This document shows, piece after piece, positions 8,565 through 17,274 of a stretch of 64,000 nt of DNA. Origin of the DNA: Anaerocolumna aminovalerica (GTDB lineage: Bacteria; Bacillota; Clostridia; Lachnospirales; Lachnospiraceae). A model generated the notes under the pieces. The model was given only the letters and a program-made list of their open reading frames with translations, made no database searches and was not told where the DNA came from. Position 1 is the first letter of the stretch. Every line of letters begins with the position of its first letter. The position numbers and the translations under genes were made by a program. The stretch lies in contig NZ_FOWD01000004.1 of NCBI RefSeq assembly GCF_900115365.1, positions 153,308 through 217,307 on the forward strand. The letters are read 5' to 3'.

Positions 8565-8593
8565 TTGACACTAACGAAGTATGGAGTTATAAT
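8565..8593 (+). promoter_or_regulatory. Consensus SigA promoter for the peptide transporter operon
   Basis: TTGACA (8565-8570), exactly 17 bp, then TATAAT (8588-8593): both hexamers are perfect consensus. The cargo operon should therefore be expressed in growing cells, independently of sporulation. Confidence 0.8.
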
Positions 8594-8596
8594 CTT

Positions 8597-8628
8597 ATTC
8601 ATACTATTCATATAAACATAGTATGAAT
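8597..8628 (+). promoter_or_regulatory. Inverted repeat at the operon start, candidate operator
   Basis: ATTCATACTAT (8597-8607) and ATAGTATGAAT (8618-8628) are perfect 11-bp inverted repeats with a 10-bp spacer, starting 3 bp after the -10 box. The position over the transcription start fits a repressor site, but a 5' mRNA hairpin is equally possible. Confidence 0.55.
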
Positions 8629-8733
8629 ATAGAAAAATCTTTGAAAATAGAATTTTGAATATGTACTCTAAAAGAATTTTAAATTAAGGAGATAGGCTAT
8701 TAAAAGGCGCTAAAGCGCGGAATCGAGGATTGT

Positions 8734-10398
8734 ATGAAAAAAAATAGTAGTAGAAGAATAGCTTTATTACTAATAACTGCAGCAATGGTTGCATTAACAG
8801 CTTGTGGAAAGAAAAATGCAGATAATTCAGTTGGCAATTTAACTGCAGACCATGACAATGGAGCAAATACAGAGGGAGGAAACTCTGGAAATATTGTGAA
8901 TATAGGAGTAACAGATACTATAGGTTCCCTAAATCCATTACTTCAAGACGGTACAGAAGTCGTAAAATATGCTGCTTCTCTTTCCTTTCTTTCTCTGATA
9001 GAGCTAAATAAAAATCTGGAATTTGAAGCACAAATAGCAAAAGAAATTACAACAGAAGATAATAAGCATTTTACTATCAAACTGGATGAAAATGCAACAT
9101 GGTCTGATGGTACACCAATTACATCAAAGGATGTGTTATTTAGTTTTTTATGCTGGGCAAGTCCGGAAGTGGGTAACACAGGTATGTCCATATATAAGAT
9201 TGAAGGTATTGGAGATGATGGATATGTAGAGACCGGCGCAGAGGAAATCAGTGGAATCAAAGCAATAAATGAAAAAACGGTTGAAATCACAACAAAATCT
9301 GAAATGGCTCTTTATGCATTTAATAATACTTATGGAAGATATATTTTAATTTTACCGGAGCATATACTGGGAAGTGTTCCTAAAGAAGATTTATTGACTT
9401 ATAAATGGTTTAATACACCAAATGTAATAAGCGGACCTTATTTTATTACTGATTTTGATTTGAATCATTATGTAACTTATGTGGCAAATGATAACTATTG
9501 GAAAGGTTCTCCTAAGATTAAAAGCTTAAATATTAAAGTGGTGACTTCCAGCCAGCTTCTTGCAGGACTTCAGTCAGGTGAAATTGATCTGGTTCAACAG
9601 ACAATGGGAGTAATATTACAGGAAGATTATGAATCTGTGGAAGCTTTAAGTAATATAACCGTATTTGAAGGAACTCCGGTTACGAATCAATCAATTTTCA
9701 TTAATACAGATAATATTAGGGATGTTCGAATTCGTCAGGCAATACTTTATGGAATTGATAGAGAAATCATATTGAATGAAATTCTAAAAGGAAATGGAGA
9801 AATCGTGGATGGATTCCTTGCAAGTGCCGGTCCTTTCTATGATAGCAGCTTAAAGCCTACGGAATATAATCCCCAAAAGGCTGCAGCTTTAGTAAAAGAA
9901 GCAGAAGCAGATGGATGGGATCCTTCCACTCAATATACTTTCTATGTAAACAGCGGGGATACTACATTTACCCAGGTTGCCAGTTTTTATACTGCACAGT
10001 TAGCGGAAATAGGAATTAATTTGAAAGTTAATACCGTTGATTTATCAACATTAATGTCAGTAGCAGGTAGCAGAGAATTTGATATTATGGCAGTGCAATA
10101 TACTTTTACTCCAGTAGATCCCTATACAGACGTAGACTGGCTTTTGTCTAAAGATGGCTGGACCGGATATTATAATGAAGAAGTCGCAGCTGCTCTTGTT
10201 AAAACCCAGACAGTTAAGGACAATGAAGAAATAAAAAATTTGTATCTGACGATAGACACTTATGTACAAAAGGAAGTTCCAATGATTTCTGCATATATTA
10301 TCAGCGCTCTTGGTGCAAAAAGCAATCGTCTTCAAAATGCGGTTCCTGATGTATATGGTACGTTTCTCAATGTACATGAATGGGAAATAGCAGAATAA
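8734..10398 (+). CDS. Peptide-binding lipoprotein of an ABC importer (solute-binding family 5)
   Basis: The 554-residue protein begins with a lipoprotein signal (MKKNSSRRIALLL...LTAC) with Cys24 as the acylated residue. A low-complexity linker follows, then a family 5 (DppA/OppA-type) binding domain with WSDGTPITSKDVLFSF and IRQAILYGIDREIIL. It would capture short peptides outside the membrane and deliver them to the two permeases encoded downstream. It is the first gene of the operon inside the skin-like element, 23 bp before the first ATPase gene. The ligand could also be nickel or another family 5 substrate; peptides are the default for this five-gene layout. Confidence 0.85.
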   Translation: MKKNSSRRIALLLITAAMVALTACGKKNADNSVGNLTADHDNGANTEGGNSGNIVNIGVTDTIGSLNPLLQDGTEVVKYAASLSFLSLIELNKNLEFEAQIAKEITTEDNKHFTIKLDENATWSDGTPITSKDVLFSFLCWASPEVGNTGMSIYKIEGIGDDGYVETGAEEISGIKAINEKTVEITTKSEMALYAFNNTYGRYILILPEHILGSVPKEDLLTYKWFNTPNVISGPYFITDFDLNHYVTYVANDNYWKGSPKIKSLNIKVVTSSQLLAGLQSGEIDLVQQTMGVILQEDYESVEALSNITVFEGTPVTNQSIFINTDNIRDVRIRQAILYGIDREIILNEILKGNGEIVDGFLASAGPFYDSSLKPTEYNPQKAAALVKEAEADGWDPSTQYTFYVNSGDTTFTQVASFYTAQLAEIGINLKVNTVDLSTLMSVAGSREFDIMAVQYTFTPVDPYTDVDWLLSKDGWTGYYNEEVAAALVKTQTVKDNEEIKNLYLTIDTYVQKEVPMISAYIISALGAKSNRLQNAVPDVYGTFLNVHEWEIAE

Positions 10399-10420
10399 TA
10401 CAGAAAGGGGCAGGGGGAAG

Positions 10421-11413
10421 ATGATACCATTATTGGAAGTAAAGAAACTGGAAGTTGCATTTATAGAAGATCATAAACAGACAATATGTACGGATAAAGT
10501 AAGTTTTTCGGTAAATCCGGGTGAAATTCTTTGCATAGTAGGAGAATCCGGATGCGGTAAGAGTGTGACCGCGCTGTCAATTATGGGACTTCTAGGTAAT
10601 ACAGCAAAGGTTATTGGTGGTGAAGTGCTCTTTGAAGGAAAAGATTTACTCAAAATGACAGAAAGGGAACTGGATAAAATTAGGGGAAGTGAACTTACCA
10701 TGGTCTTTCAAGATGTAATGAATAGTTTAAATCCGGTATTTACCATAGGAAATCAACTGGAGGAAACCATTCGCATTCATCTGGGATATGATAAAAAAGC
10801 AGCAAGAGAATATGCTATAGAAATACTGGAAAAGGTTGGGCTTCCGGATTCGAAAGCTATATTAAAGAAATATCCCCATATGTTGTCCGGCGGCATGCGC
10901 CAGAGAGTAATGATAGCCATGGCACTTGCCTGTCATCCTAAACTTATCATAGCAGATGAACCTACCACAGCTTTGGATGTAACCATACAGCTGCAGATCA
11001 TGAAACTTTTACTTGAACTTCGTAGGGAATTTAAGTTATCCATTATATTAATTACCCATGACATGGGAGTGGTTGCGGAATTAGCAGACAGGGTAATCGT
11101 AATGTATGCAGGACAATGTGTGGAAGAAGCTGATGTAAATTCTCTTTTTGAAAATCCGGTTCATCCATATACACAGGCGTTACTACAATCAGTTCCGAGT
11201 ATTTATGGCAATAGAAATCAAAAATTAGCATCCATTCCCGGAATAGTACCTGAAAAATACCAGAATATGAAGGGATGTCGCTTTGCCAAACGATGCCCCT
11301 ATGCTTCTCCCGAATGTGCAAACAGGCAATTGTATCAGAAGTTTGATTCAAAACATAAGGTACGATGCCATCTTGCCCGAACCGGAAAGGAGACGATTTC
11401 TAATGTTTCATAA
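10421..11413 (+). CDS. Peptide ABC transporter ATPase (OppD/DppD type)
   Basis: The 330-residue ATPase has Walker A GESGCGKS, signature LSGGMRQRV, Walker B LIIADEPTTALD and the H-loop THDMG. Its C-terminal extension with GCRFAKRCPYASPEC is specific to the OppD/DppD/OppF group. AAGGGGCAGGGGG precedes the ATG. It overlaps the next gene by 11 bp and would pair with that protein to drive the importer. Confidence 0.92.
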   Translation: MIPLLEVKKLEVAFIEDHKQTICTDKVSFSVNPGEILCIVGESGCGKSVTALSIMGLLGNTAKVIGGEVLFEGKDLLKMTERELDKIRGSELTMVFQDVMNSLNPVFTIGNQLEETIRIHLGYDKKAAREYAIEILEKVGLPDSKAILKKYPHMLSGGMRQRVMIAMALACHPKLIIADEPTTALDVTIQLQIMKLLLELRREFKLSIILITHDMGVVAELADRVIVMYAGQCVEEADVNSLFENPVHPYTQALLQSVPSIYGNRNQKLASIPGIVPEKYQNMKGCRFAKRCPYASPECANRQLYQKFDSKHKVRCHLARTGKETISNVS

Positions 11414-12449
11414 AGAAATAAAAGAGCCTCTAATGAGGATAGAGAATCTAAGAAAAGATTATCCGGCTAAGGGAACCGGTCTCATAGGACATAAAAATAT
11501 GATACATTCTGTGGATGGAATTGATTTAACCATTTATGAAGGAGAAACTCTTGGTATTGTAGGGGAATCCGGCTGTGGTAAGTCAACAATGGGACGACAG
11601 ATGGTAGCTTTGGAGCGGCCTACTTCAGGCCGCGTTCTTTATAAAGAGCAGGATATATCCAATATGCCCGCTGGTCAGCTTCAAAAAATACGTACAGAAT
11701 TTCAGATGATATTTCAAGACTCCACTTCTTCTTTGAACCCAAGAAAGCAGATTTATGATATATTGGCTGCTCCTATGCTCTACCATGGAATTGTCAAAAA
11801 GGAAAATATAAGTCATGAAATAAACCGGCTTCTGAATCTGGTGGGATTACCAAGCTCAGTCAGACACAGATATCCTCATGAATTTTCAGGAGGACAAAGA
11901 CAAAGAATTGGAATAGCAAAAGCGCTGTCTTTAAAGCCTAAACTAATTGTATGCGATGAGCCGGTTAGCGCTTTGGATGTTTCTGTTCAGGCTCAGGTAC
12001 TAAATTTATTAAGACAACTACAGGAAGAGCTAAGACTGACATATGTATTTATTGGGCATGGACTGGGAGCTGTTCATTATATAAGTAATCGCATTGCAGT
12101 TATGTATTTGGGAAAAATTGTGGAGGTAGCAGATACAGAAGAACTTTTTAATAATCCCATACATCCATATTCTAAAGCTCTTTTTGATGCCTCTCCTTTG
12201 CCGGATCCAAAGTGTCGTCACCGGGACAGAATAGTCCTAAGTGGAGAGATACCATCTGCAGCAGCACTTCCCGGTGGCTGCAGGTTTCATACTCGATGTC
12301 CTTATGCCGTGGATTCCTGTAGAGAAATGGAACCCAAATTAGAATCAATTAGTGCCGGCAGCAACCACTTATCAGCCTGTCCGGTGATGTCAGATAATTT
12401 ACGCAGAAGAGATTTCTCTAATGGAAGGGAGGAAAATAAAGATAATTAA
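11403..12449 (+). CDS. Peptide ABC transporter ATPase (OppF/DppF type)
   Basis: The 348-residue ATPase has Walker A GESGCGKST, signature FSGGQRQRIGIAKAL, Walker B LIVCDEPVSALD and the tail GGCRFHTRCPYAVDSC. The frame is open further upstream, but ATG 11403 is chosen because MFHKEIKEPLMRIENLRKDY begins the family's usual N-terminus and is preceded by GAAAGGAG inside the end of the previous gene. The usual H-loop THDL is read here as IGHGLG, an uncommon change: the switch histidine appears to be kept but the following Asp is Gly. Confidence 0.9.
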   Translation: MFHKEIKEPLMRIENLRKDYPAKGTGLIGHKNMIHSVDGIDLTIYEGETLGIVGESGCGKSTMGRQMVALERPTSGRVLYKEQDISNMPAGQLQKIRTEFQMIFQDSTSSLNPRKQIYDILAAPMLYHGIVKKENISHEINRLLNLVGLPSSVRHRYPHEFSGGQRQRIGIAKALSLKPKLIVCDEPVSALDVSVQAQVLNLLRQLQEELRLTYVFIGHGLGAVHYISNRIAVMYLGKIVEVADTEELFNNPIHPYSKALFDASPLPDPKCRHRDRIVLSGEIPSAAALPGGCRFHTRCPYAVDSCREMEPKLESISAGSNHLSACPVMSDNLRRRDFSNGREENKDN

Positions 12450-13389
12450 ATATATAATAAAAAGAATATTCACTGCCCTGCCTGTGCTCCTTGGAATCAC
12501 CATTATTGATTTTATAATTATGAGTCTTGCAGGAAGTCCTTTGGAAATGATGGCAGGACCCAGAGTTACAGCTGGGGCAGTAGAAGTGAAGGCGGTCAAA
12601 TTAGGTTTGGATCAGCCGGTATATCAGCAGTATCTTAATTGGTTAAGCCAGCTGCTTAAGGGAAATTTGGGATATTCTATTAAGAATTATCAGCCCGTTA
12701 GTGAAATTATTGGAAGCCATATTGGACCTACTTTTTTATTAATGGGCACATCCATAATCATAGGTTTAATTATAGCGGTACCTTTCGGTATTTATAGTGC
12801 AGTACATCGTTATACTAAGCGTGATTATGCCCTGGTTTCTCTTTCGTTCTTAGGAAGCAGTATTCCAAGTTTTTTTCTTTCGCTGATATTTATTTATGTA
12901 TTTACGGTACGTCTTGGGTGGCTGCCATCAAGCGGTATGACCACTGTAGGTGGTGAAGGGGGAGTTTTAGATATAATAAAACATATGATCATGCCTAGTA
13001 TGATTTTAGCAATCTCAATTGCCGGTTCTAATATTCGGTATATTAGAAGCTCGGTATTGGAGATATTACAGCAGGATTATCTGCGAACGGCAAAATCAAA
13101 AGGAATAGGCCGGTTTTTAACCATTAATAAACATGGACTGCGGAATGCTTTAATTCCTATAGTTACAGTGCTTGGCATGCAGATTCCTATGTTGTTTGGT
13201 GGTGCAGTTATCATTGAACAGGTTTTTAGCTGGCCGGGACTGGGACTGATTACTATGAATGCCATAACAGGACGGGATTATCCTGTTATTATGGGAGTTT
13301 GTCTATTAACTGCGGTGGTGGTTTTAGCAGCTAACTTACTTACAGATATTGTATATGCCTTGGTAGATCCAACAATTAAGTATCAGTAA
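12421..13389 (+). CDS. Peptide ABC transporter permease (OppB/DppB type)
   Basis: The ~322-residue membrane protein begins KYIIKRIFTALPVLLGITIIDF, typical of DppB/OppB. It has about six membrane segments and the BPD_transp coupling region (RTAKSKGIGRF...HGLRNALIPI). ATG 12421 overlaps the ATPase gene by 29 bp and has a poor upstream ribosome site. A good GGGAGG (12426-12431) lies after it with no ATG/GTG/TTG at the right distance, so the exact start is unsure. Confidence 0.9.
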   Translation: MEGRKIKIIKYIIKRIFTALPVLLGITIIDFIIMSLAGSPLEMMAGPRVTAGAVEVKAVKLGLDQPVYQQYLNWLSQLLKGNLGYSIKNYQPVSEIIGSHIGPTFLLMGTSIIIGLIIAVPFGIYSAVHRYTKRDYALVSLSFLGSSIPSFFLSLIFIYVFTVRLGWLPSSGMTTVGGEGGVLDIIKHMIMPSMILAISIAGSNIRYIRSSVLEILQQDYLRTAKSKGIGRFLTINKHGLRNALIPIVTVLGMQIPMLFGGAVIIEQVFSWPGLGLITMNAITGRDYPVIMGVCLLTAVVVLAANLLTDIVYALVDPTIKYQ

Positions 13390-13409
13390 TTATGGAGGAA
13401 CAACTGTAA

Positions 13410-14279
13410 ATGAAAAAGATATTAGAAGAAAATCTATACGGTCAGAGCGGTTGGAGGATGATAATCAAACGATTTAAAAAACATAAACTTGCAGTTGTCA
13501 GTCTTTGGTTTTTATGTATAGTGGTAGTTCTTGCAATATTTGCACCGGTTATAGCTCCATATGATCCAAATAAAGTGACAGGTTCATTTGGAAGACCACC
13601 CACTTTGGAACATTGGCTTGGAACTGATCAGATAGGCAGAGATATGTTAAGCAGACTTCTTTATGCTACCCGCTGTTCTCTGCTGGTAGGATTTGCAGCT
13701 ACTATTATTTCAACAATAATCGGAGTGATATTAGGACTGGTATCAGGATATTTCGGCGGTTTTGTGGATAATATTATTATGCGTATTACCGATACCATTA
13801 TGTCCTTTCCATATATATTATTAGTTTTGGTTGCAGCAGCTATTTTTGAACCTGGTTTATGGAATATTATATTAATCCTTGGCCTTGTAGACTGGCCGGG
13901 CGTTGCAAGGCTTGTTAGAGGCAGTGTGTTATCCCTAAGGGAAACGGATTTTATAAAAGGAGATATGGTGGCGGGTATGCCAAGGAGATATATTTTATTC
14001 TCTGAGATCTTACCTAATACAATTGCTCCTGTATTGGTATATGCTACCACAGTCTTTGCCATATCCATTCTGGATGAAGCTGCATTAAGTTTCCTGGGGA
14101 TGGGTGTACAGCCTCCAACAGCCAGTCTTGGGAATATTTTAAATGGAGCGGAATCCATTACTATTCTTACGAGTAAGTTCTGGCTATGGATTCCTGCGGG
14201 ACTTATTGTTATACTATTGGTTATCAGTATTAATTTTATAGGAGATGCATTACGTGATGCAGTTGATCCTACCGCATGA
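13410..14279 (+). CDS. Peptide ABC transporter permease (OppC/DppC type)
   Basis: The 289-residue protein has the OppC N-terminal segment before membrane helix 1 (WRMIIKRFKKHKLAVVSLWFL), then APYDPN...HWLGTDQIGRDMLSRLLYATR, the hallmark of this family. The coupling-loop region follows at GDMVAGMPRRYILFSEILPN, and the end is INFIGDALRDAVDPT. It is the last gene of the transporter operon and completes the importer. Confidence 0.92.
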   Translation: MKKILEENLYGQSGWRMIIKRFKKHKLAVVSLWFLCIVVVLAIFAPVIAPYDPNKVTGSFGRPPTLEHWLGTDQIGRDMLSRLLYATRCSLLVGFAATIISTIIGVILGLVSGYFGGFVDNIIMRITDTIMSFPYILLVLVAAAIFEPGLWNIILILGLVDWPGVARLVRGSVLSLRETDFIKGDMVAGMPRRYILFSEILPNTIAPVLVYATTVFAISILDEAALSFLGMGVQPPTASLGNILNGAESITILTSKFWLWIPAGLIVILLVISINFIGDALRDAVDPTA

Positions 14280-14337
14280 ATTGGATATAATTCACATGTA
14301 GAATGAATAATACATCACAAATGGGAATGGAGAGGAA

Positions 14338-14430
14338 GAGTGAAAGAAAATATAATTTATGAAAGGCTGCCACCAACAGATTCTTTCACTCATTTTTATT
14401 TATGGCAGTATCCCAGGCTCACCTGGGATA
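14338..14430 (+). promoter_or_regulatory. Leader with competing hairpins before the C39-like gene
   Basis: GAGTGAAAGAA (14338-14348) pairs perfectly with TTCTTTCACTC (14381-14391). An alternative CTGCCA / TGGCAG pairing overlaps this region. A compact 9-bp hairpin TATCCCAGG-CTCA-CCTGGGATA follows at 14409-14430, 21 bp before the start codon. No T-tract follows. Control of the downstream gene is an inference. Confidence 0.4.
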
Positions 14431-14451
14431 TGCAACGGGTGTAAAATATAA

Positions 14452-15075
14452 ATGAAAAACATATTAAATTATCAGACATCAGAATATGATTGCGGCCCTA
14501 CCACACTAATAAATGCCTTCCGCTATTTATTTGAGAGAGAGCAGCTGACACCGGAACTGCTAAAGACCATTTCGATGTATACACTAGATGCGTATGATGA
14601 AAAAGGAGAATCCGGAAAAAACGGAACCTCTAAAATGGCAATGAAATTTATCTCCAGTTGGCTGAATCAATATGGAATAACCAAGAATTTTCCTGTCTTT
14701 TCTGAATTTTTAGAAGGGGAGCAGGTATACATCGGACAAAATAGCGGAATTATAGGATGTCTTCAACAACGTGGAGTAGTGGTTGCAAGAGTTTGGCTGG
14801 AGGATGTTGGACATTATGTTCTGCTAAATGATGTTGCGGGAGATGTAATTGAAGTATTTGATCCATATTATATAGAGAACTTTCCTGATAACCATGAAGT
14901 TTCTGTTGTGGAAGGACTGCCAGGTAAATTGAACCGCAGAGTAAAGGCGGAATTAATGAATCGGAAAGAACCGGTTTCTTATGCTTTCGGACCTGTAGAG
15001 ATTAGAGAAGCAATGCTTATCTATAATACAACAACCCGAAAAACGGAAGAAAATTCAATTGAATATATTATATAG
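14452..15075 (+). CDS. C39-like papain-fold cysteine peptidase, cytosolic
   Basis: The 207-residue protein has YDCGPTTLINAF near the start, with Cys14 as the expected nucleophile, GHYVLLND with His121, and FDPY with Asp137. This is the catalytic triad order of peptidase C39/BtrH-like cysteine proteases. It has no signal peptide, no membrane segment and no ABC domain. It follows the peptide importer, so cutting imported peptides or an element-borne substrate is plausible, but the substrate is unknown. The ribosome site (ACGGGTG) is weak. Confidence 0.65.
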   Translation: MKNILNYQTSEYDCGPTTLINAFRYLFEREQLTPELLKTISMYTLDAYDEKGESGKNGTSKMAMKFISSWLNQYGITKNFPVFSEFLEGEQVYIGQNSGIIGCLQQRGVVVARVWLEDVGHYVLLNDVAGDVIEVFDPYYIENFPDNHEVSVVEGLPGKLNRRVKAELMNRKEPVSYAFGPVEIREAMLIYNTTTRKTEENSIEYII

Positions 15076-15240
15076 TTAAATAAAAAAGTAACTTATTATC
15101 CTAACGCTGAAAACCAGGATATTTATGAAAAGCTGTATGCAGAATTTAAAATTCTTCATGAATATTTTGGAAATGGACAAAATGATGTTATGAAACGTTT
15201 AAAAGATATAAAATCAGAAGTCAGAAGAAGTGATTTTTAG
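15076..15240 (+). pseudogene. Remnant of the L-ribulokinase (araB) C-terminus
   Basis: A 54-codon open stretch with no start codon reads [18 protein letters not shown], then [20 protein letters not shown]. This matches the C-terminal end of FGGY-family L-ribulokinases. It lies in the same frame directly after the stop codon of the C39-like gene. The rest of the kinase is absent, so this is debris from an earlier cargo or insertion. Confidence 0.65.
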
Positions 15241-15272
15241 GATACCTATAAAATTTAACAGTATAATAATTG

Positions 15273-15303
15273 AGCCAGCATCAGAATACAGGTGCTGGCT
15301 TTT
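15273..15303 (+). terminator. Rho-independent terminator inside the element
   Basis: AGCCAGCATC (15273-15282) pairs with GGTGCTGGCT (15291-15300) and is followed by TTT. It closes off the cargo region from the recombinase unit. Confidence 0.7.
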
Positions 15304-15316
15304 AACATTACTTGAA

Positions 15317-15344
15317 ATAAGACAAACCGCACAAGTCATATGAT
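15317..15344 (+). promoter_or_regulatory. SigE-like promoter for the recombinase unit
   Basis: An ATA core (15317-15319), 17 bp, then CATATGAT (15337-15344) fits the SigE pattern ATA-N16-18-CATANNNT. It is the only promoter-like signal between the terminator and the 66-residue gene. If real, it would limit excision to the sporulating mother cell. Confidence 0.5.
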
Positions 15345-15371
15345 ATATAAATAGACAACGGAGTTGTTCAT

Positions 15372-15572
15372 ATGGCAAGAAAACCGGCAGAATTTGAAGT
15401 TATTTTTCATTTACCTAAAGATGAAAAAGGAAAACAATTATTAGCAAAGACATTAGGTGAAGTTCATACTAAAATGATAAAAGAAATCATGAACCGGAAA
15501 ATAAATGATGCAGTACAGAGGAATAAAATGATGGCGGAAATACAAAAAAAATTATGTAATCAATCGGAATAG
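15372..15572 (+). CDS. Small protein upstream of the recombinase, candidate recombination directionality factor
   Basis: The 66-residue, lysine-rich, mostly helical protein (MARKPAEFEVIFHLPKDEKG at its start) has a good ribosome site (GGAG, 8 bp upstream). It lies 24 bp before the recombinase and is cotranscribed with it from a SigE-like promoter. I do not recognise its family. Excision of the C. difficile skin needs a small element-encoded directionality factor made under SigE. The position of this gene makes it the best candidate here; that role is an inference. Confidence 0.6.
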   Translation: MARKPAEFEVIFHLPKDEKGKQLLAKTLGEVHTKMIKEIMNRKINDAVQRNKMMAEIQKKLCNQSE

Positions 15573-15596
15573 AATTGTTTAAGTCAGGGGATCAAA

Positions 15597-17270
15597 ATGG
15601 AGAAAAAAGTGATTGCCATTTATGCAAGAAAAAGTAAAGCAACGGATAAAGGTGAAAGCCTTCAGGTACAAATAGAAAAGTGCAAACAACTTGCCAGGTT
15701 TAAATACTCCGATTTTAAAACGGAATTTATTATATATGAGGAACAAGAGGGAAAAACAGGAGCCAACTTAGACAGGGAAAAATTTAAAGAATTGATGGGG
15801 GATATTACCAGTGGAAGTAAGCCTATACATATATTATTGGTATATAAATTAGATCGCTTAACACGTTCTGTTCAAGATTTTACTGAAATCTATGAAATAC
15901 TAAATGCCCATGGAACGGAGTTCATCAGTGTAAAGGAAGATTTTGATACCACAACACCAATGGGAAGAGCAATGTTGACTATTACCGTAGTTTTTGCTCA
16001 ATTAGAAAGAGAAGTCATCGCAGAACGTATTCAAGACTCTATGCTGGAACTGGCAAAGCGGGGAAGATGGTTGGGAGGAAAAACTCCTTTTGCTTATGAA
16101 TCAAAACTTACGTCATATATTAATCATGGAGGGCAGGAAAAAAAGAAAAATTATTTAGAAATCGTTCCTGGAGAAGCAGAAATAATTGAAAAAATATTTG
16201 CAAATTATTTAGAGTTGGGCTCTTTATCCAAGGTAGAAGCATATTTATTAAAACACTTATACAAAACCCGTTCTGACTCAGATTTTAGAAGATACAGCAT
16301 TAAATTTATACTGGCAAATCCTGTTTACTGCAAAGCTGATTTGAATGCCTATGAGTACTTTATAAAAAACGGCTATTCTATATATTCTCCTAAAGAAACA
16401 TTTGACGGTGAACATGGAATAATGGCCTATAATAAGACTTTATCGGTAAAATATAATGACACTAATCTGGATATGAAAGAATCAAGATGGAGAAAGAAAG
16501 AAGACTGGGTTATTGCAGTGGGTGAGCATAAGCCATTAGTTGAAAGCGGTGACTGGATTAAAGTACAAAAAATGCTGGATAAAAATAAAGAAAAATCCTA
16601 TCGTGCTTCAAGAACAACGGATGCCTTACTTTCCGGTGTATTAAAATGTAAATGCGGCCATCCAATGAGACCAAAAACATCCGGTACTCGGAATTCTGAA
16701 GGTGAAAAGTCTTTTTATTATCTGTGCGAAATGAAAGAAAGAAGTAAAGGAGCACGTTGCAAAGAGTGTAATCTAGCAGGTAATATTTTAGATAAAATTA
16801 TTATAAAAAAAATAACAGAATTAGAAAAAGAGATTGCACCTATATTTAATAAAGCACTATTCAGATGCCATAAAAGAAAAGAAGATAATCGTATATTCAG
16901 TACTGCCAGAGATAGTTATATAAGAAATCAGATTGATAAAACTAAGAGATATATAAATAATATTAAAAAAGCAATTCTGAAAGCCACAACGGAAGAAGCT
17001 ATTGCTGATTTTATAGAAGAATATCAGGTTTATCTGGAGGAATTAAAACAGTTGGAAATTTCATTAGAAGATACAATTGAGGAAGAAGTCATGGAATATG
17101 GGGAAGAAGAATGGGTTGAATTATTAACCGTATTTGATAAAATAATGTGGAAAGAGTTGAGTTATGAACAAAGGAAATATGCTGTGAAAGAATTAATTGA
17201 AGAAATTTATTGGAATGGTGGAAAAGTAGAAGTGTTTTTTAAAGGCAGCAACCTGTCAGAGAAGTGTTAG
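15597..17270 (+). CDS. Large serine recombinase of the skin-like element (SpoIVCA-like)
   Basis: The 557-residue protein has an N-terminal resolvase domain with AIYARKSKATDKGES (Ser13 is the expected nucleophile), KLDRLTRSVQD and FAQLEREVIAERIQ. A recombinase domain follows. The zinc ribbon (LLSGVLKCKCGHPM near residue 350, then YYLCEMK and RCKEC) leads into a coiled-coil C-terminal part (about residues 430-510). This is the architecture of large serine recombinases such as B. subtilis SpoIVCA, which rebuilds sigK during sporulation. The stop codon lies 4 bp before the right inverted arm of the attachment site. AGGGG precedes ATG 15597. Confidence 0.93.
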   Translation: MEKKVIAIYARKSKATDKGESLQVQIEKCKQLARFKYSDFKTEFIIYEEQEGKTGANLDREKFKELMGDITSGSKPIHILLVYKLDRLTRSVQDFTEIYEILNAHGTEFISVKEDFDTTTPMGRAMLTITVVFAQLEREVIAERIQDSMLELAKRGRWLGGKTPFAYESKLTSYINHGGQEKKKNYLEIVPGEAEIIEKIFANYLELGSLSKVEAYLLKHLYKTRSDSDFRRYSIKFILANPVYCKADLNAYEYFIKNGYSIYSPKETFDGEHGIMAYNKTLSVKYNDTNLDMKESRWRKKEDWVIAVGEHKPLVESGDWIKVQKMLDKNKEKSYRASRTTDALLSGVLKCKCGHPMRPKTSGTRNSEGEKSFYYLCEMKERSKGARCKECNLAGNILDKIIIKKITELEKEIAPIFNKALFRCHKRKEDNRIFSTARDSYIRNQIDKTKRYINNIKKAILKATTEEAIADFIEEYQVYLEELKQLEISLEDTIEEEVMEYGEEEWVELLTVFDKIMWKELSYEQRKYAVKELIEEIYWNGGKVEVFFKGSNLSEKC

Positions 17271-17274
17271 CTGC

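Noticed and set aside
8684..8866. 60-codon minus-strand frame at the start of the peptide-binding protein gene
   Set aside because: It is antisense to a signal peptide, which often produces open hydrophobic frames; no ribosome site.
15076..15240. Small intact gene after the C39-like gene
   Set aside because: There is no start codon or ribosome site, and the sequence matches only the tail of L-ribulokinase; treated as a remnant.
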